Assembly: GCA_015488755.1 (NCBI GenBank)
Contig: WFNB01000032.1
Span: 1-64,000 of the forward strand
DNA: 64,000 nt
From: Gammaproteobacteria bacterium
GTDB lineage: Bacteria > Pseudomonadota > Gammaproteobacteria > GRL18
Reading direction: 5' to 3'
The position numbers were made by a program, and so were the translations under genes. The notes beneath the pieces are model-generated. The model was not told the DNA's origin. It saw only the letters and a program-made list of their open reading frames with translations, and ran no database searches. Position 1 is the first letter of the stretch. Every line of letters begins with the position of its first letter. Positions 1 to 9,706 of this stretch are shown here, one piece after another.

Positions 1-2
1 AC

Positions 3-236
3 TGGCTTAGAGGTTATGGTCTAATTACTATTATTGACCATAATGATGGCTATATGAGCTTATATGGTCATAATCAGACTCTACTCAAAGAAGTGGGTGA
101 CTGGGTAGAAAGTGATGAAATTATCGCTACAGTTGGTAGCAGTGGTGGCCTCAAAAAGGTCGGCGTCTATTTTGAAATTCGTCATAATGGCAAGCCCTCT
201 AACCCATCACGCTGGTGTAAAAAACAACGACACTAA
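3..236 (+). CDS. envC: Murein hydrolase activator EnvC / M23 peptidase family, C-terminal fragment (truncated by window start)
   Basis: Frame 3 reads WLRGYGLITIIDHNDGYMSLYGHNQTLLKEVGDWVESDEIIATVGSSGG...YFEIRHNGKPSNPSRWC, typical LytM/M23 C-terminus; followed by ctpA and yibQ. Confidence 0.85.
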   Translation, partial: WLRGYGLITIIDHNDGYMSLYGHNQTLLKEVGDWVESDEIIATVGSSGGLKKVGVYFEIRHNGKPSNPSRWCKKQRH

Positions 237-325
237 GCTATTTAGAATAATTATAAATAGCTTGATTATTTATCTATTATGATTAAGCTACACGTAGATT
301 ACTTTTTTTAATTTCGGAGCAATGG

Positions 326-1705
326 ATGTTTAAACCACAGTATTTATCAATCCTTCTTTCTTTGTCATTAGCGCTTAGCTTGTGCTTACCAATGAGTATT
401 GCTAATGCCAAGCCTCCTGCTAAGGTCTCAGAACCTCTGCCACTTGAGATGTTAAAAGAATTTACCGATGCCTTTGCCAGCATTAAAAGTGACTATGTTG
501 AAGATATAGATGATAAGACCATTTTAAAAAATGCTATTAAAGGCATGATGTCTGGTTTGGATCCGCATTCAAGCTATCTGGATGAAAAAAGCTTTAAATA
601 CCTCAAAGAAGGTACCAGTGGTGAGTTTGGAGGTCTAGGTATTGAGATAGGCATGGAAGATGGTTTAATTAAAGTCATTTCTCCCATTGATGATACACCC
701 GCACAACGTGCAGGCATTCAGCCGGGTGATCTTATTTTTCGTATCGATGATCAACCTGTTAAAGATATGGAACTCGATGAGTCTGTCAAGCTTATGCGTG
801 GCAAAGCGGGTACTGAAATCAAATTGTCTATTATTCGTAAGGGTACAGACAAACCATTGAATATCACTTTAAAGCGCGCCATTATTAAAGTCAGCAGTGT
901 TAAGTCACGCTTACTTGAGGCTAATTTTGCCTATTTACGCATTTCCAGTTTTCAGTCCAGAACGGCACAACAACTTAAAAAAGCCTTAAAAAAACTCTAT
1001 AAGGATAACAAAAAACAGGCACTTAAAGGTCTGATCCTCGATCTAAGAAATAATCCAGGAGGGATCCTCAATAGTTCCGTTGATGTAGTCGATACTTTTT
1101 TAAATGATGGCCTAATTGTTTACACCCAAGGACGGGCTAAAGACTCCGAATTAAAGTTTTCTGCTACCCATGGTGATGTCTTAAAGGGAGCACCGATTGT
1201 GGTACTGGTTAACGGTGGTTCCGCCTCTGCTTCTGAAATTGTTGCTGGTGCCTTACAAGATCATAAACGAGCCATTATTATGGGCTCTGATACCTTTGGC
1301 AAAGGTTCAGTACAAACCATTAAGCCTCTGACTCAATCAACGGCCATTAAGTTGACTACCGCGCGTTACTACACACCCTCTGGGCGTTCAATTCAAGCAG
1401 AAGGTATTGTACCTGATATTAGCTTAGCAAAGGTTAACCTAAAAAAGGAACACGATAATGCGTTTACACCAATTAAAGAGTCCGATTTAAAAGGGCATCT
1501 GGAGCACAAAAACGCACGCTCATCCAAAAATACTAAAAAAGAGTCTGCTAAGGAAATACACCCTAATCAAAAAGAATTATCTAAAGAAGATAATAGTGAA
1601 AAAACTGATTATGCACTTCATGAAGCATTGAATCTACTAAAAGGCTTAAATATTCTCAGTGTAAAAAATACCAAGAAGAATACTGTTAAAAAAAGTAACT
1701 ATTAA
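326..1705 (+). CDS. ctpA: S41 family carboxy-terminal processing peptidase
   Basis: Signal peptide, PDZ domain (GGLGIEIGMEDGLIKVISPIDDTPAQRAGIQPGD), S41 motif NGGSASASEIVAGALQDHKRAIIMGSDTFGKGSVQT. Confidence 0.93.
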   Translation: MFKPQYLSILLSLSLALSLCLPMSIANAKPPAKVSEPLPLEMLKEFTDAFASIKSDYVEDIDDKTILKNAIKGMMSGLDPHSSYLDEKSFKYLKEGTSGEFGGLGIEIGMEDGLIKVISPIDDTPAQRAGIQPGDLIFRIDDQPVKDMELDESVKLMRGKAGTEIKLSIIRKGTDKPLNITLKRAIIKVSSVKSRLLEANFAYLRISSFQSRTAQQLKKALKKLYKDNKKQALKGLILDLRNNPGGILNSSVDVVDTFLNDGLIVYTQGRAKDSELKFSATHGDVLKGAPIVVLVNGGSASASEIVAGALQDHKRAIIMGSDTFGKGSVQTIKPLTQSTAIKLTTARYYTPSGRSIQAEGIVPDISLAKVNLKKEHDNAFTPIKESDLKGHLEHKNARSSKNTKKESAKEIHPNQKELSKEDNSEKTDYALHEALNLLKGLNILSVKNTKKNTVKKSNY

Positions 1706-1736
1706 TGTTAAACGGCACCAAAGCTAACACAAAAAC

Positions 1737-2549
1737 ATGATAAAACAACTCATATTAGTTACTTTTTTAGTATTCCCTTTATGTTCTATTAGCCTTACTG
1801 CGGATAGTTCAATAAAAAAAGCTTTACTAAAAAATAACACTCAAACACCTGTTTATATTGCCATTATTATTGATGACTTAGGTTATAAGTTTAAGCAGGA
1901 TAAACGTGCTATTAACTTACCCGGTCAAGTCAGTCTGGCCTTTTTGCCGCACACACCTTATTTAAAACCTCTGGCTAAAAAAGCATATAAAAAAGGTAAA
2001 GATATTATGTTACATTTGCCTATGCAAGCGATATTAGACACCTTTTATCTTGGTCCAGGAGCACTGAAAGATAAGATGACTGAACAGGAATTCAAACAAT
2101 CTGTGCGCAGGAGTATCGCCTCAGTTCCTCACATTAAGGGGGTTAATAACCATATGGGCAGTCTTATTACCAGCCAAAAAACGAAAATGAAATGGTTGAT
2201 GGATGAATTAAGTAAAACCAAACTCTTTTTTGTCGATAGTCGTACAACGGTTAAAACGGTCGCCGAACAAATAGCTAATCAATACCATATACAAAACACT
2301 CGCAGAAATGTTTTTTTAGATCATGAATTAAATTTACCTGCCATTGAATTTCAATTTAATCGTTTAGTTAAATTAGCAAAAAAAAATGGTTTTGCAGTAG
2401 CCATTGGTCACCCCTTTAATAAAACCTTAGATGTATTAGAGGAAAAACTCCCTTTACTTGAATCAATGGGCGTTAAATTAATTCCCATTTCTCAACTAAT
2501 TAAATACCAGTCTGAACAAAAACAACGTACATTGAGTGATGCTCGTTAA
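1737..2549 (+). CDS. Divergent polysaccharide deacetylase family protein (YibQ-like)
   Basis: IAIIIDDLGYK...LPGQVSLAFLPHTPY...HLPMQA...GVNNHMGS...FFVDSRTT...AIGHPF motifs; adjacent to envC/ctpA. Confidence 0.88.
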   Translation: MIKQLILVTFLVFPLCSISLTADSSIKKALLKNNTQTPVYIAIIIDDLGYKFKQDKRAINLPGQVSLAFLPHTPYLKPLAKKAYKKGKDIMLHLPMQAILDTFYLGPGALKDKMTEQEFKQSVRRSIASVPHIKGVNNHMGSLITSQKTKMKWLMDELSKTKLFFVDSRTTVKTVAEQIANQYHIQNTRRNVFLDHELNLPAIEFQFNRLVKLAKKNGFAVAIGHPFNKTLDVLEEKLPLLESMGVKLIPISQLIKYQSEQKQRTLSDAR

Positions 2550-2563
2550 CAAGGAAAATTATT

Positions 2564-3130
2564 ATGAGCAAGGTTCTTGTCCCTTTAGCCAATGGCTGTG
2601 AAGAAATTGAAGCCATTACCATTATTGATGTTTTACGTCGTGCTGAAATTCAAGTAATTACTGCCAGTCTTGATATAGGTCAGCAAGTCACCCCCATAAC
2701 AGCCAGCCGAGGCGTTGTCCTCATCCCTGATATGACATTGGATGATGCTCTATGCCATCACTTTGATATGCTAGTCTTACCGGGTGGCCTACCTGGAGCC
2801 GATCATTTAGACAACGATCAACGTATACACAATTTATTAACAAAAATGGCTGTTACAGGAAAATATACCGCAGCTATTTGTGCAGCCCCAAAGATTCTAG
2901 CTCATGCTCAATTGCTAGAGGGTAAGTCAGCAACCAGTTATCCGGGATTTATTGATAAGATGAACTTAGATAATACACAGGTTAGTGATGAAGCGGTTGT
3001 TATTGACGCGAAAGTAATTACTTCAAGAGGCCCTGCAACGGCAATGGCTTTTGCTTTAAGCTTAGTGGAAGTATTGGTAGGGAAGGAAAAACGTGACGAG
3101 ATTGCTAACGGTTTGCTATTCAAAGAATAA
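2564..3130 (+). CDS. DJ-1/PfpI family protein (YajL/ThiJ-like)
   Basis: MSKVLVPLANGCEEIEAITIIDVLRRA; nucleophile elbow AAICAAPKILA; TSYPGF. Confidence 0.9.
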   Translation: MSKVLVPLANGCEEIEAITIIDVLRRAEIQVITASLDIGQQVTPITASRGVVLIPDMTLDDALCHHFDMLVLPGGLPGADHLDNDQRIHNLLTKMAVTGKYTAAICAAPKILAHAQLLEGKSATSYPGFIDKMNLDNTQVSDEAVVIDAKVITSRGPATAMAFALSLVEVLVGKEKRDEIANGLLFKE

Positions 3131-3173
3131 TATTTGATAGTTTTTTATGGTAGTAACTTTACGTTTATCGAAT

Positions 3174-3207
3174 ACTTAACGAGACTTAGAACTTAACGAG
3201 ACTTAGA
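3174..3207. repeat. 17-bp tandem duplication ACTTAACGAGACTTAGA x2
   Basis: Two exact adjacent copies (3174-3190 and 3191-3207). Confidence 0.9.
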
Positions 3208-3209
3208 TT

Positions 3210-3238
3210 AATAGCCTATCTTTAAAAAACAGGCTATT
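3210..3238. terminator. Stem-loop downstream of the DJ-1 gene (AATAGCCT...AGGCTATT)
   Basis: Perfect 8-bp arms, 13-nt loop; no strong T-tract. Confidence 0.4.
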
Positions 3239-3274
3239 GATCTAGATACTACAACACGCCGAATGGGTGTCTAT

Positions 3275-3517
3275 TTAGCTTTTACTGAGCGTATCTAATA
3301 CCGTGTGTAAGTGCTCAACCATTTCACGACCACTATCGGTTAAATAGCCACCATCTGTTTGAGTAACCATACCTTTATCAAAGAGAGAGCGCGCGGACTT
3401 GATCAAGATCTCATCGGCATCGTGATGGATTTTTAGCCCTTCTAAATGTGATTCTTCGGGAAATTTCGCTAATAATCTGACTTCATCAAATAGAGCGTCT
3501 GAATACGTTTTTATCAT
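3275..3517 (-). CDS. Small conserved protein resembling the TIGR02647 family
   Basis: Likely start MIKTYSDALFDEVRLLAKF (ATG at 3517, overlapping the upstream stop); body LEGLKIHHDADEILIKSARSLFDKGMVTQTDGGYLTDSGREMVEH. Confidence 0.65.
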   Translation of the reverse strand: MIKTYSDALFDEVRLLAKFPEESHLEGLKIHHDADEILIKSARSLFDKGMVTQTDGGYLTDSGREMVEHLHTVLDTLSKS

Positions 3518-4428
3518 AATTCGATAACCATACCTTCTTTGGCAAAAAATGATTCTGTATCGCCACAATATTCTGGTGTACAAAATTTTGCAGTTAACTC
3601 ATCAAGCTGATCATCTGAGCGCAGAGGATCATGATGAAACAGAGCCAGTTTTTTAACCTGTTTGCGTTGAGCAGCCTGACAAACATATTCTAAATATGAA
3701 TGTCCCCAGCCAATGTATTTTTGTTCATATTCTTCTTGAGTATATTGGCTGTCATGTACCAGCAAATCTGCCCCTTCATAGAACTGCTCGATCATAGCAT
3801 TTTGTTCACCTGCAACCAAGTCACCTTCGACAGCCATTTCATGATCATAGTCAGGATCTTCGGGATCAGTGATAAAAACATTACGAAAAATTTCAGTATC
3901 ATAAGCAGTACAAAATACTTTACCTTGATATTCGATTCGATAACCAAGGCAGAGAACTGGGTGATTCAGGTATTTTGTTTTAATAATAATGCCATCACCT
4001 AAATCCATCTCTTCTTCTTTTAAACTGAAATATTGGATATTAGCAGCCAGTTCAGCCTCTCGGATAGGAAAATAACGATAGGTCATTTGTCCACCAACTA
4101 CTTTTTCCAAGGTATCTTCTTCATAAGTCACGGGGCCATAGACACGAATATGTGTACCCGGAACATAGGCAGGCACAAAGAACGGAAAGCCCATAATATG
4201 ATCCCAATGGGTATGGGTTAATAATAAATGCGCTTCTACTGGTTTTTGACGGGTCATTAAATCATTACCAAGCTCTCGAAGACCGGAGCCAGCATCAATA
4301 ATGATTAGACGTTCAATCTCAGGGAAGCGGATTTCAATACAGGGTGTGTTGCCACCATAACGAACGGTATTGATTCCCGGGCAGGGTATTGATCCCCTAA
4401 CACCCCAGAACTTAATTAACATTTTCAA
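3514..4428 (-). CDS. MBL-fold metallohydrolase
   Basis: IKFWGVRGSIPCPG...RYGGNTPC...LLLTHTHWDHIMGFPFF metallo-beta-lactamase motif. Confidence 0.9.
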   Translation of the reverse strand: MKMLIKFWGVRGSIPCPGINTVRYGGNTPCIEIRFPEIERLIIIDAGSGLRELGNDLMTRQKPVEAHLLLTHTHWDHIMGFPFFVPAYVPGTHIRVYGPVTYEEDTLEKVVGGQMTYRYFPIREAELAANIQYFSLKEEEMDLGDGIIIKTKYLNHPVLCLGYRIEYQGKVFCTAYDTEIFRNVFITDPEDPDYDHEMAVEGDLVAGEQNAMIEQFYEGADLLVHDSQYTQEEYEQKYIGWGHSYLEYVCQAAQRKQVKKLALFHHDPLRSDDQLDELTAKFCTPEYCGDTESFFAKEGMVIEL

Positions 4429-4500
4429 ATTACAAGCCTTGAACTATTTTACCCAATGAAACCTTCATTATATAACCTATACCTTGAATTCGCTACAGAC

Positions 4501-4538
4501 GAACGGCTAGCATCACGCTAAAAAATAAGTAGCCGTTC
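4501..4538. terminator. Stem-loop downstream of the HDOD gene (GAACGGCTA...TAGCCGTTC)
   Basis: Perfect 9-bp arms with 20-nt loop; position fits the end of the minus-strand HDOD transcript. Confidence 0.4.
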
Positions 4539-4562
4539 ACTATTATGACTATTTTTCTAGGT

Positions 4563-5441
4563 TTAACTGATTTGTAAGAAGATGGCTGCTTTTTCAATTG
4601 CTTCTTGAATAGTCTCATGCATAGGGGTAAGTTGTTGCCATGATAACGTGCTTTGCTGAAAAATCTCCATAATATGCTCTTCAGCAATAAAATGATTGCC
4701 TGCTGATCCCATATCAAACACATTTGCATAAACATCGGCAATGGCGATGCTAGAAATTAATAACCTATGTTCCTTATCAGATTTTTCTGGCTCATGATGG
4801 TGTTTCATCGCCTCAATAATATTGTTATTAAGTTGCCATTTTTTAGCAATAATATAACCACAGTGTTGGTGGTTAAAACCAAAAATAATTGTTTCTGCCT
4901 GATGTAATGACATTTGATGCTCTTGTGCATAAGCGAGACAAGCGGAGTATTCCTCGGCAAAGCAATGTGCCATAGGAATTTTTCCTAGATCATGTAACAG
5001 GCCAGCAAGAAAAAACTCTTCTCTTTGATTAACAGGGACTTTGTGTTCACCAGCAATTGCTTTAGCCGTGACACCCACACAAAGAGAATGCATCCAAAAT
5101 TTATCCATCAATAAACTCGATTGTTTACTTTCTTTCATATTAGCTAATACAGCGGTACTTAGGGCAAGGTTTTTAACGGTATTAATACCTAAAATAATAA
5201 TCGCACGAGTAAGAGAAGTAATGTGGTTAGGCAGAGCATAATAAGCCGAATTAATAAGCTTGAGAACATTCCCTGCCAATACTGGGTCAAGTGAAATAAT
5301 TTTATTGAGATCATTTGGCGAGACATCTTTTTGATTGCAGATTTCCAGCACTTTGGTGACGGTTGTGGATAAGCTGGGCATTTTATCAATATAGTTTTGG
5401 ATAATCTTCAAGTGCTGTTCTGACACAGAAAAATGCCTCAA
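4563..5441 (-). CDS. HDOD domain-containing protein
   Basis: MPSLSTTVTKVLEICNQKDVSPNDLNKIISLDPVLAGNVLKLINSAYY...LAGLLHDLGKI. Confidence 0.9.
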   Translation of the reverse strand: MRHFSVSEQHLKIIQNYIDKMPSLSTTVTKVLEICNQKDVSPNDLNKIISLDPVLAGNVLKLINSAYYALPNHITSLTRAIIILGINTVKNLALSTAVLANMKESKQSSLLMDKFWMHSLCVGVTAKAIAGEHKVPVNQREEFFLAGLLHDLGKIPMAHCFAEEYSACLAYAQEHQMSLHQAETIIFGFNHQHCGYIIAKKWQLNNNIIEAMKHHHEPEKSDKEHRLLISSIAIADVYANVFDMGSAGNHFIAEEHIMEIFQQSTLSWQQLTPMHETIQEAIEKAAIFLQIS

Positions 5442-5491
5442 TTGGGTGTTAGTAAGATACCTAGTTTAGCAGAAGATATAACAAATAATAA

Positions 5492-5809
5492 CTACGCTTG
5501 AACATCTAAATAACCACGCTCAATGGCCACTTCTAATGCTTTTGAACCTGCAACTAACTCTTCATAAGTTTCTCGCATAATTTTAAGCTCTTTAATCTGT
5601 TCTGGCATAGGCTGTTTATTATTAGAGGTGTTGGCTAAATCAAATAAAGCAGTCAAATAGCGAGCTCTGGCCTGAGCAACCATTTTAACCACTGGATTTA
5701 AGTCATGTAATTTAAGCTCTGTTATTCTGGGGTTTATTTCATCATGATTAATTTCACGTACTGCTTTCTCAAATTGCAATAATAAACGTTTAACATCCAA
5801 ATCACCCAT
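5492..5809 (-). CDS. Conserved hypothetical protein
   Basis: Internal ATG at 5809 preceded by GGAGGTAGG RBS is a better start than 5953 (which overlaps the upstream gene); MGDLDVKRLLLQFEKAVREINHDEIN. Confidence 0.7.
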   Translation of the reverse strand: MGDLDVKRLLLQFEKAVREINHDEINPRITELKLHDLNPVVKMVAQARARYLTALFDLANTSNNKQPMPEQIKELKIMRETYEELVAGSKALEVAIERGYLDVQA

Positions 5810-5822
5810 ACCTACCTCCAAA

Positions 5823-6641
5823 TTAATTATTATCTCCTGAAGACGCAGTATTTTCAGTATCAACACTAATATTATCTGCCACGTTCTCATTCTGTACATC
5901 TGTATTTTCATCTTCACTTTGTTCTGACTGATCGGCTTGAGCCAATTTTTCATCTGCCGCTTCCTGAGCTTTTTGGCTAGACAATTTATTTAATTGCTCC
6001 ATCATAAAGGTCACTTGCTCAATTAATTCAAGCACTCGTGGATGTGTTTCAATGGTTGATTTTTTTAGTGCATGGCTAATATAATAATAATGTTCTCTGG
6101 CCAGCATATACTTACCTTGCTCAGAGTCCATGCTTGCTTTATCTGAGTAATACTGAAATATTTTTTCACATCGTAATAATTTTAGCTCTTCAATAAAATC
6201 TTGCAACTTTGAGGGGCTAATATTTGTATGCCAGCCCTGAGAATTGAGTAATTTAATAAGACGGCGTATGAGTACCAGCTTTGCTTTAAAATCAGCATCA
6301 TCCTTAATCTGAAATTGAGCATTATCTTTTACTTTAGGGTCTTTTTCTGTATTGGCATCGGCCAAAAGCGTGTCAATGCCTCTAAAGTTTCTGTCCAGAT
6401 TTTGGATCATTTGTAGACGAGCCATAATTTCATCGGTCAATAAATTAGTCACACCATCACTAACATTACATACTTGCAAACTTTCTAATAAATCACTCAG
6501 TTCATCAAGGCCTTGTTTTATTCTAAGAATTTTAAGTCGTTTTTCACGCTGTTTTTGCTCGTAAGCTTCTGACACACTATTGACCAAAAGTGTTAGAAAT
6601 AACAAACCGCCAATCACTGCAAAAATAAGATACTCTTCCAT
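5823..6641 (-). CDS. Membrane-anchored conserved hypothetical protein
   Basis: N-terminal TM helix (MEEYLIFAVIGGLLFLTLLVNSV), helical body, acidic low-complexity C-terminus. Confidence 0.75.
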   Translation of the reverse strand: MEEYLIFAVIGGLLFLTLLVNSVSEAYEQKQREKRLKILRIKQGLDELSDLLESLQVCNVSDGVTNLLTDEIMARLQMIQNLDRNFRGIDTLLADANTEKDPKVKDNAQFQIKDDADFKAKLVLIRRLIKLLNSQGWHTNISPSKLQDFIEELKLLRCEKIFQYYSDKASMDSEQGKYMLAREHYYYISHALKKSTIETHPRVLELIEQVTFMMEQLNKLSSQKAQEAADEKLAQADQSEQSEDENTDVQNENVADNISVDTENTASSGDNN

Positions 6642-6693
6642 TATATCACTCTATTTATGCCAAGCTAAAACAATAGGGCAATGAGTAGAATCA

Positions 6694-7464
6694 CTACCTA
6701 TTTTTTTCAATGGCCGATAAAATACCCCGTAAAATATTAAGTTCTTTTTCATCGGGTCTGGCACGATTAAATAAGCGCCTGAGACGCTGCATCATTTGCC
6801 CTGGATGCTGAGGGATAAGGAATTTAACATCCACTAATACCCTCTCTAGGTGTTGATAAAAATATTCCATATCTTTAACTTCAGGGTATTGATAATCAAT
6901 ATTTTTAGGCTGAGTATGCTTAGCCTCACTGGCCTGAAAGATTTCATAACAAAATGTTTGTACTGCAGCCCCTAAATTCAGTGATGAATAGTCTGGATTA
7001 GCAGGAATATAGCCATGAAAATGACATTGCTTCAAGTCATCACCTTGTAAACCACAACTTTCCTGACCAAAAACAACCGCAACCTGTGCCTTTACGGCCT
7101 CTGCTAGCACTTGTTCACCACTTTGTCTGGCCGTCAATAGTGGCAGGCTCATGCCTCGATCACGAGTACTGGTTCCCACAACCAATTGGCAATCACTGAT
7201 GACCTCACTCAGTGTATCGGCAATGATTGCATTTTCTAAAATATCGGTGGCACTGGTTGCTCGAATATATGCCTCTTTATCTAAGCGACAACTTGGGTTT
7301 ACCAGATAGAGACGAGATACGCCCATATTTTTCATAGCTCGCGCCACCGCACCAATATTACCCGGAAACTGAGTATTAATAAGAATAATACGAATATTAT
7401 CTAAAGGATTATCATTAAGCATGCTAGGTTCTGTCATAGAAAGGGTCACTGTCATCCGATACAA
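6694..7464 (-). CDS. trmJ: tRNA (cytidine/uridine-2'-O-)-methyltransferase TrmJ family
   Basis: SpoU motifs NIRIILINTQFPGNIGAVARAMKNMG, VVFGQESCGL, IPANPDYSSLNLGAAVQ. Confidence 0.88.
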   Translation of the reverse strand: MYRMTVTLSMTEPSMLNDNPLDNIRIILINTQFPGNIGAVARAMKNMGVSRLYLVNPSCRLDKEAYIRATSATDILENAIIADTLSEVISDCQLVVGTSTRDRGMSLPLLTARQSGEQVLAEAVKAQVAVVFGQESCGLQGDDLKQCHFHGYIPANPDYSSLNLGAAVQTFCYEIFQASEAKHTQPKNIDYQYPEVKDMEYFYQHLERVLVDVKFLIPQHPGQMMQRLRRLFNRARPDEKELNILRGILSAIEKNR

Positions 7465-7824
7465 CTATGGTTTACTGCTTTGGGGTTTACTGTCTATTGG
7501 ATTTTTTTGTAAGCTAAGCTGTAAGGAATGTCTTATTTTTTGCTTTAAATTATCGTCAATTGAACCTAAAAAATCTAGCTTTGGCTCAGCACTATTAGTA
7601 TCACTGGCATTAATAATCAGACTATCAGGCTTATTAATACGTGCTAATTGTTGCACATCATAGAGAAACTCTGAGGGAACCTGACCAATATTTTCCGTAA
7701 TAACTCCCTTCTCAATGACTAATTTAAATTGACCTTGTCGTTTTTTACGCACATGACCTATTAATAAGGCATCGAAGATTAATAAGATCACCACACCAAT
7801 AATAATAACTAATAATGTACTCAT
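7465..7824 (-). CDS. DUF3634-like small membrane protein
   Basis: One TM helix followed by FKLVIEKGVITENIGQVPSEFLYDVQQLARI. Confidence 0.5.
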   Translation of the reverse strand: MSTLLVIIIGVVILLIFDALLIGHVRKKRQGQFKLVIEKGVITENIGQVPSEFLYDVQQLARINKPDSLIINASDTNSAEPKLDFLGSIDDNLKQKIRHSLQLSLQKNPIDSKPQSSKP

Positions 7825-7917
7825 TTTTTAACCTTTTTAATTAATAAATATTCTGTCTGTATTTGGCTAGGGCAATCAACTATTTGTTCAGTTATTCGTT
7901 CAGTACCTAGCATTAGT

Positions 7918-8577
7918 TTATTTTAAGCCTAATAGTTTATGGGTTTGCAGTGATACCCGCCATTGAGGATGAGTCAAACAATAGTGGATCACTGCAGGTA
8001 AATTATCATCTACTGCTTCATCTACAGCCTGCAAATAAAAACGCTCAAAACTGAGATCAACAAAGGCCTCTGGTGGTAGCTGACTCAGTGGAAACAACAA
8101 TTTTAATTCATTACCCGAACGCTGTTGTAAATTATCCAGTTGCTTAGGGCTAACACAGAGCCAGTCGATACCATCTGGAGCCACAAGTGTACCATTAGTT
8201 TCTACACCAACCTCAAAACCGGCCTGATGCAAATCATCAATTAGCTCAGCAGTTAATTGTAATAATGGTTCACCACCGGTAAAAACCACATAGGGTTTTG
8301 CCCCTGTTGACTTGTGATCCGGTGCCTGTGGCACAGCCTGATGCCAGCAGTGAACAATAGCATGAGCTAACTGCTTGCTATGAGAAAATTTACCACCACC
8401 TTCACCTGTTGTCCCAACAAAGTCCGTATCACAAAAAGGGCAAGCACTGTTGCTACGATCTTTTTCTAAACCGCTCCAGAGATTGCAGCCGGTAAACCGG
8501 CAAAAAACACTGGCACGTCCTGTTTGTGCGCCTTCACCCTGTAGGGTATAAAAAATTTCTTTTACTGAATAAGACAT
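7918..8577 (-). CDS. queE: 7-carboxy-7-deazaguanine synthase QueE (radical SAM)
   Basis: MSYSVKEIFYTLQGEGAQTGRASVFCRFTGCNLWSGLEKDRSNSACPFCDTDFVG: CX14CX2C variant motif; internal ATG 8577 chosen because 8652 runs into the QueD gene. Confidence 0.92.
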   Translation of the reverse strand: MSYSVKEIFYTLQGEGAQTGRASVFCRFTGCNLWSGLEKDRSNSACPFCDTDFVGTTGEGGGKFSHSKQLAHAIVHCWHQAVPQAPDHKSTGAKPYVVFTGGEPLLQLTAELIDDLHQAGFEVGVETNGTLVAPDGIDWLCVSPKQLDNLQQRSGNELKLLFPLSQLPPEAFVDLSFERFYLQAVDEAVDDNLPAVIHYCLTHPQWRVSLQTHKLLGLK

Positions 8578-8587
8578 AATATAAGCA

Positions 8588-9679
8588 TTAATCTGGTAAT
8601 GCTGGGCCTTCTTCACCCCAGCACAAAGTGGCACCACACCCGGGTGTTTCAAAGAGGTCTATACGATCCAATTGAGGTAATTTATCGGCCATTTTATCTT
8701 TAATCCAGATTAAGACACTGCCAACATCAGTATCACCAAGGCCATCAAGCAAATCTAAACGAGCATGATCCAATTGTTGATAAACCGGTTTAAACAGGCG
8801 TTTCACATCACCATAATCAACCGTCCAGCCCATAACCTTATCTAAGGTTGCCGTTAGGTGAAGGCGTATAAGATAACTATGACCATGCAATTGTCGACGC
8901 TTGTTATTGGCATTAACCGATTTTAAACGTAAGGCACTTTCAAAGCGTTGTTCTTTCCATATCCGATAATGACTGCCGTTATAGTGACAACCAGAGGTAT
9001 GGGTTTCATAAACAGTCACCCATGAAAGTTGCACAAAATCTGCCTTGAGCTGTTGCCAAATCCAGTGCGCCAACACTTCTGATGTGGGGTTTTCCAGCCC
9101 CTTGATATCATTTAAACAATGGTAATCTAATTGCTCATGTAAGGCTTGCCAATGATTATCAATGGCATCAAAATCAATGCCCATATCACTGATATTATCT
9201 TGATCAGCATGTAAAATCACTTCAAAACCATGACCATGCATATTGCCACAAGGATGCCCCTTTGGAACATGGGGTAATTGGTGAGCTGCTTCAAAACGAT
9301 AACGGCGCCAGATATGTGCATGACCTTTTTTATCCAGATCGACACCACTATCATGAGTACTTTGAATAGCCACCCGATCAATGGCTGCTAGATTAATTTT
9401 ATGATGGAGCCAACGAGCCAGATTTTCATCGGTGGGAACATCAATGTGTTTATTGAGTAAACTATAATTTAACGGTTCAAGGCTTGTTGCTAATTGTTGT
9501 TTTAAGAAACTCACTTGCTCAGGTGAATTATTGCGATCATTAACGGGTATGGGAACACGTATGGAGGCACTATAACTATGGCCATGCAAATGAGCAGCAG
9601 GATGATTTTTATCTAAAATATCAATCTGGCAGGCCGCTTCAAACGGCATGGTTGCCAAGTACAAAAGAGTGTCTCTCAT
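8588..9679 (-). CDS. queD: 6-carboxytetrahydropterin synthase (QueD) with three tandem PTPS-like domains
   Basis: Three HGH-containing units: FEAACQIDI..HLHGHSYSA; FEAAHQLPHVPKGHPCGNMHGHGFEV; FESALRLKS..RQLHGHSYLI; flanked by queE and queC. Confidence 0.9.
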   Translation of the reverse strand: MRDTLLYLATMPFEAACQIDILDKNHPAAHLHGHSYSASIRVPIPVNDRNNSPEQVSFLKQQLATSLEPLNYSLLNKHIDVPTDENLARWLHHKINLAAIDRVAIQSTHDSGVDLDKKGHAHIWRRYRFEAAHQLPHVPKGHPCGNMHGHGFEVILHADQDNISDMGIDFDAIDNHWQALHEQLDYHCLNDIKGLENPTSEVLAHWIWQQLKADFVQLSWVTVYETHTSGCHYNGSHYRIWKEQRFESALRLKSVNANNKRRQLHGHSYLIRLHLTATLDKVMGWTVDYGDVKRLFKPVYQQLDHARLDLLDGLGDTDVGSVLIWIKDKMADKLPQLDRIDLFETPGCGATLCWGEEGPALPD

Positions 9680-9706
9680 AATTTATTATTACTTATAATC
9701 TGGTCT

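Noticed and set aside
4501-4538. Hairpin downstream of HDOD considered as an integron attC-like site
   Set aside because: No GTTRRRY core or paired R/L boxes and no integrase nearby; a transcript-end hairpin is simpler.
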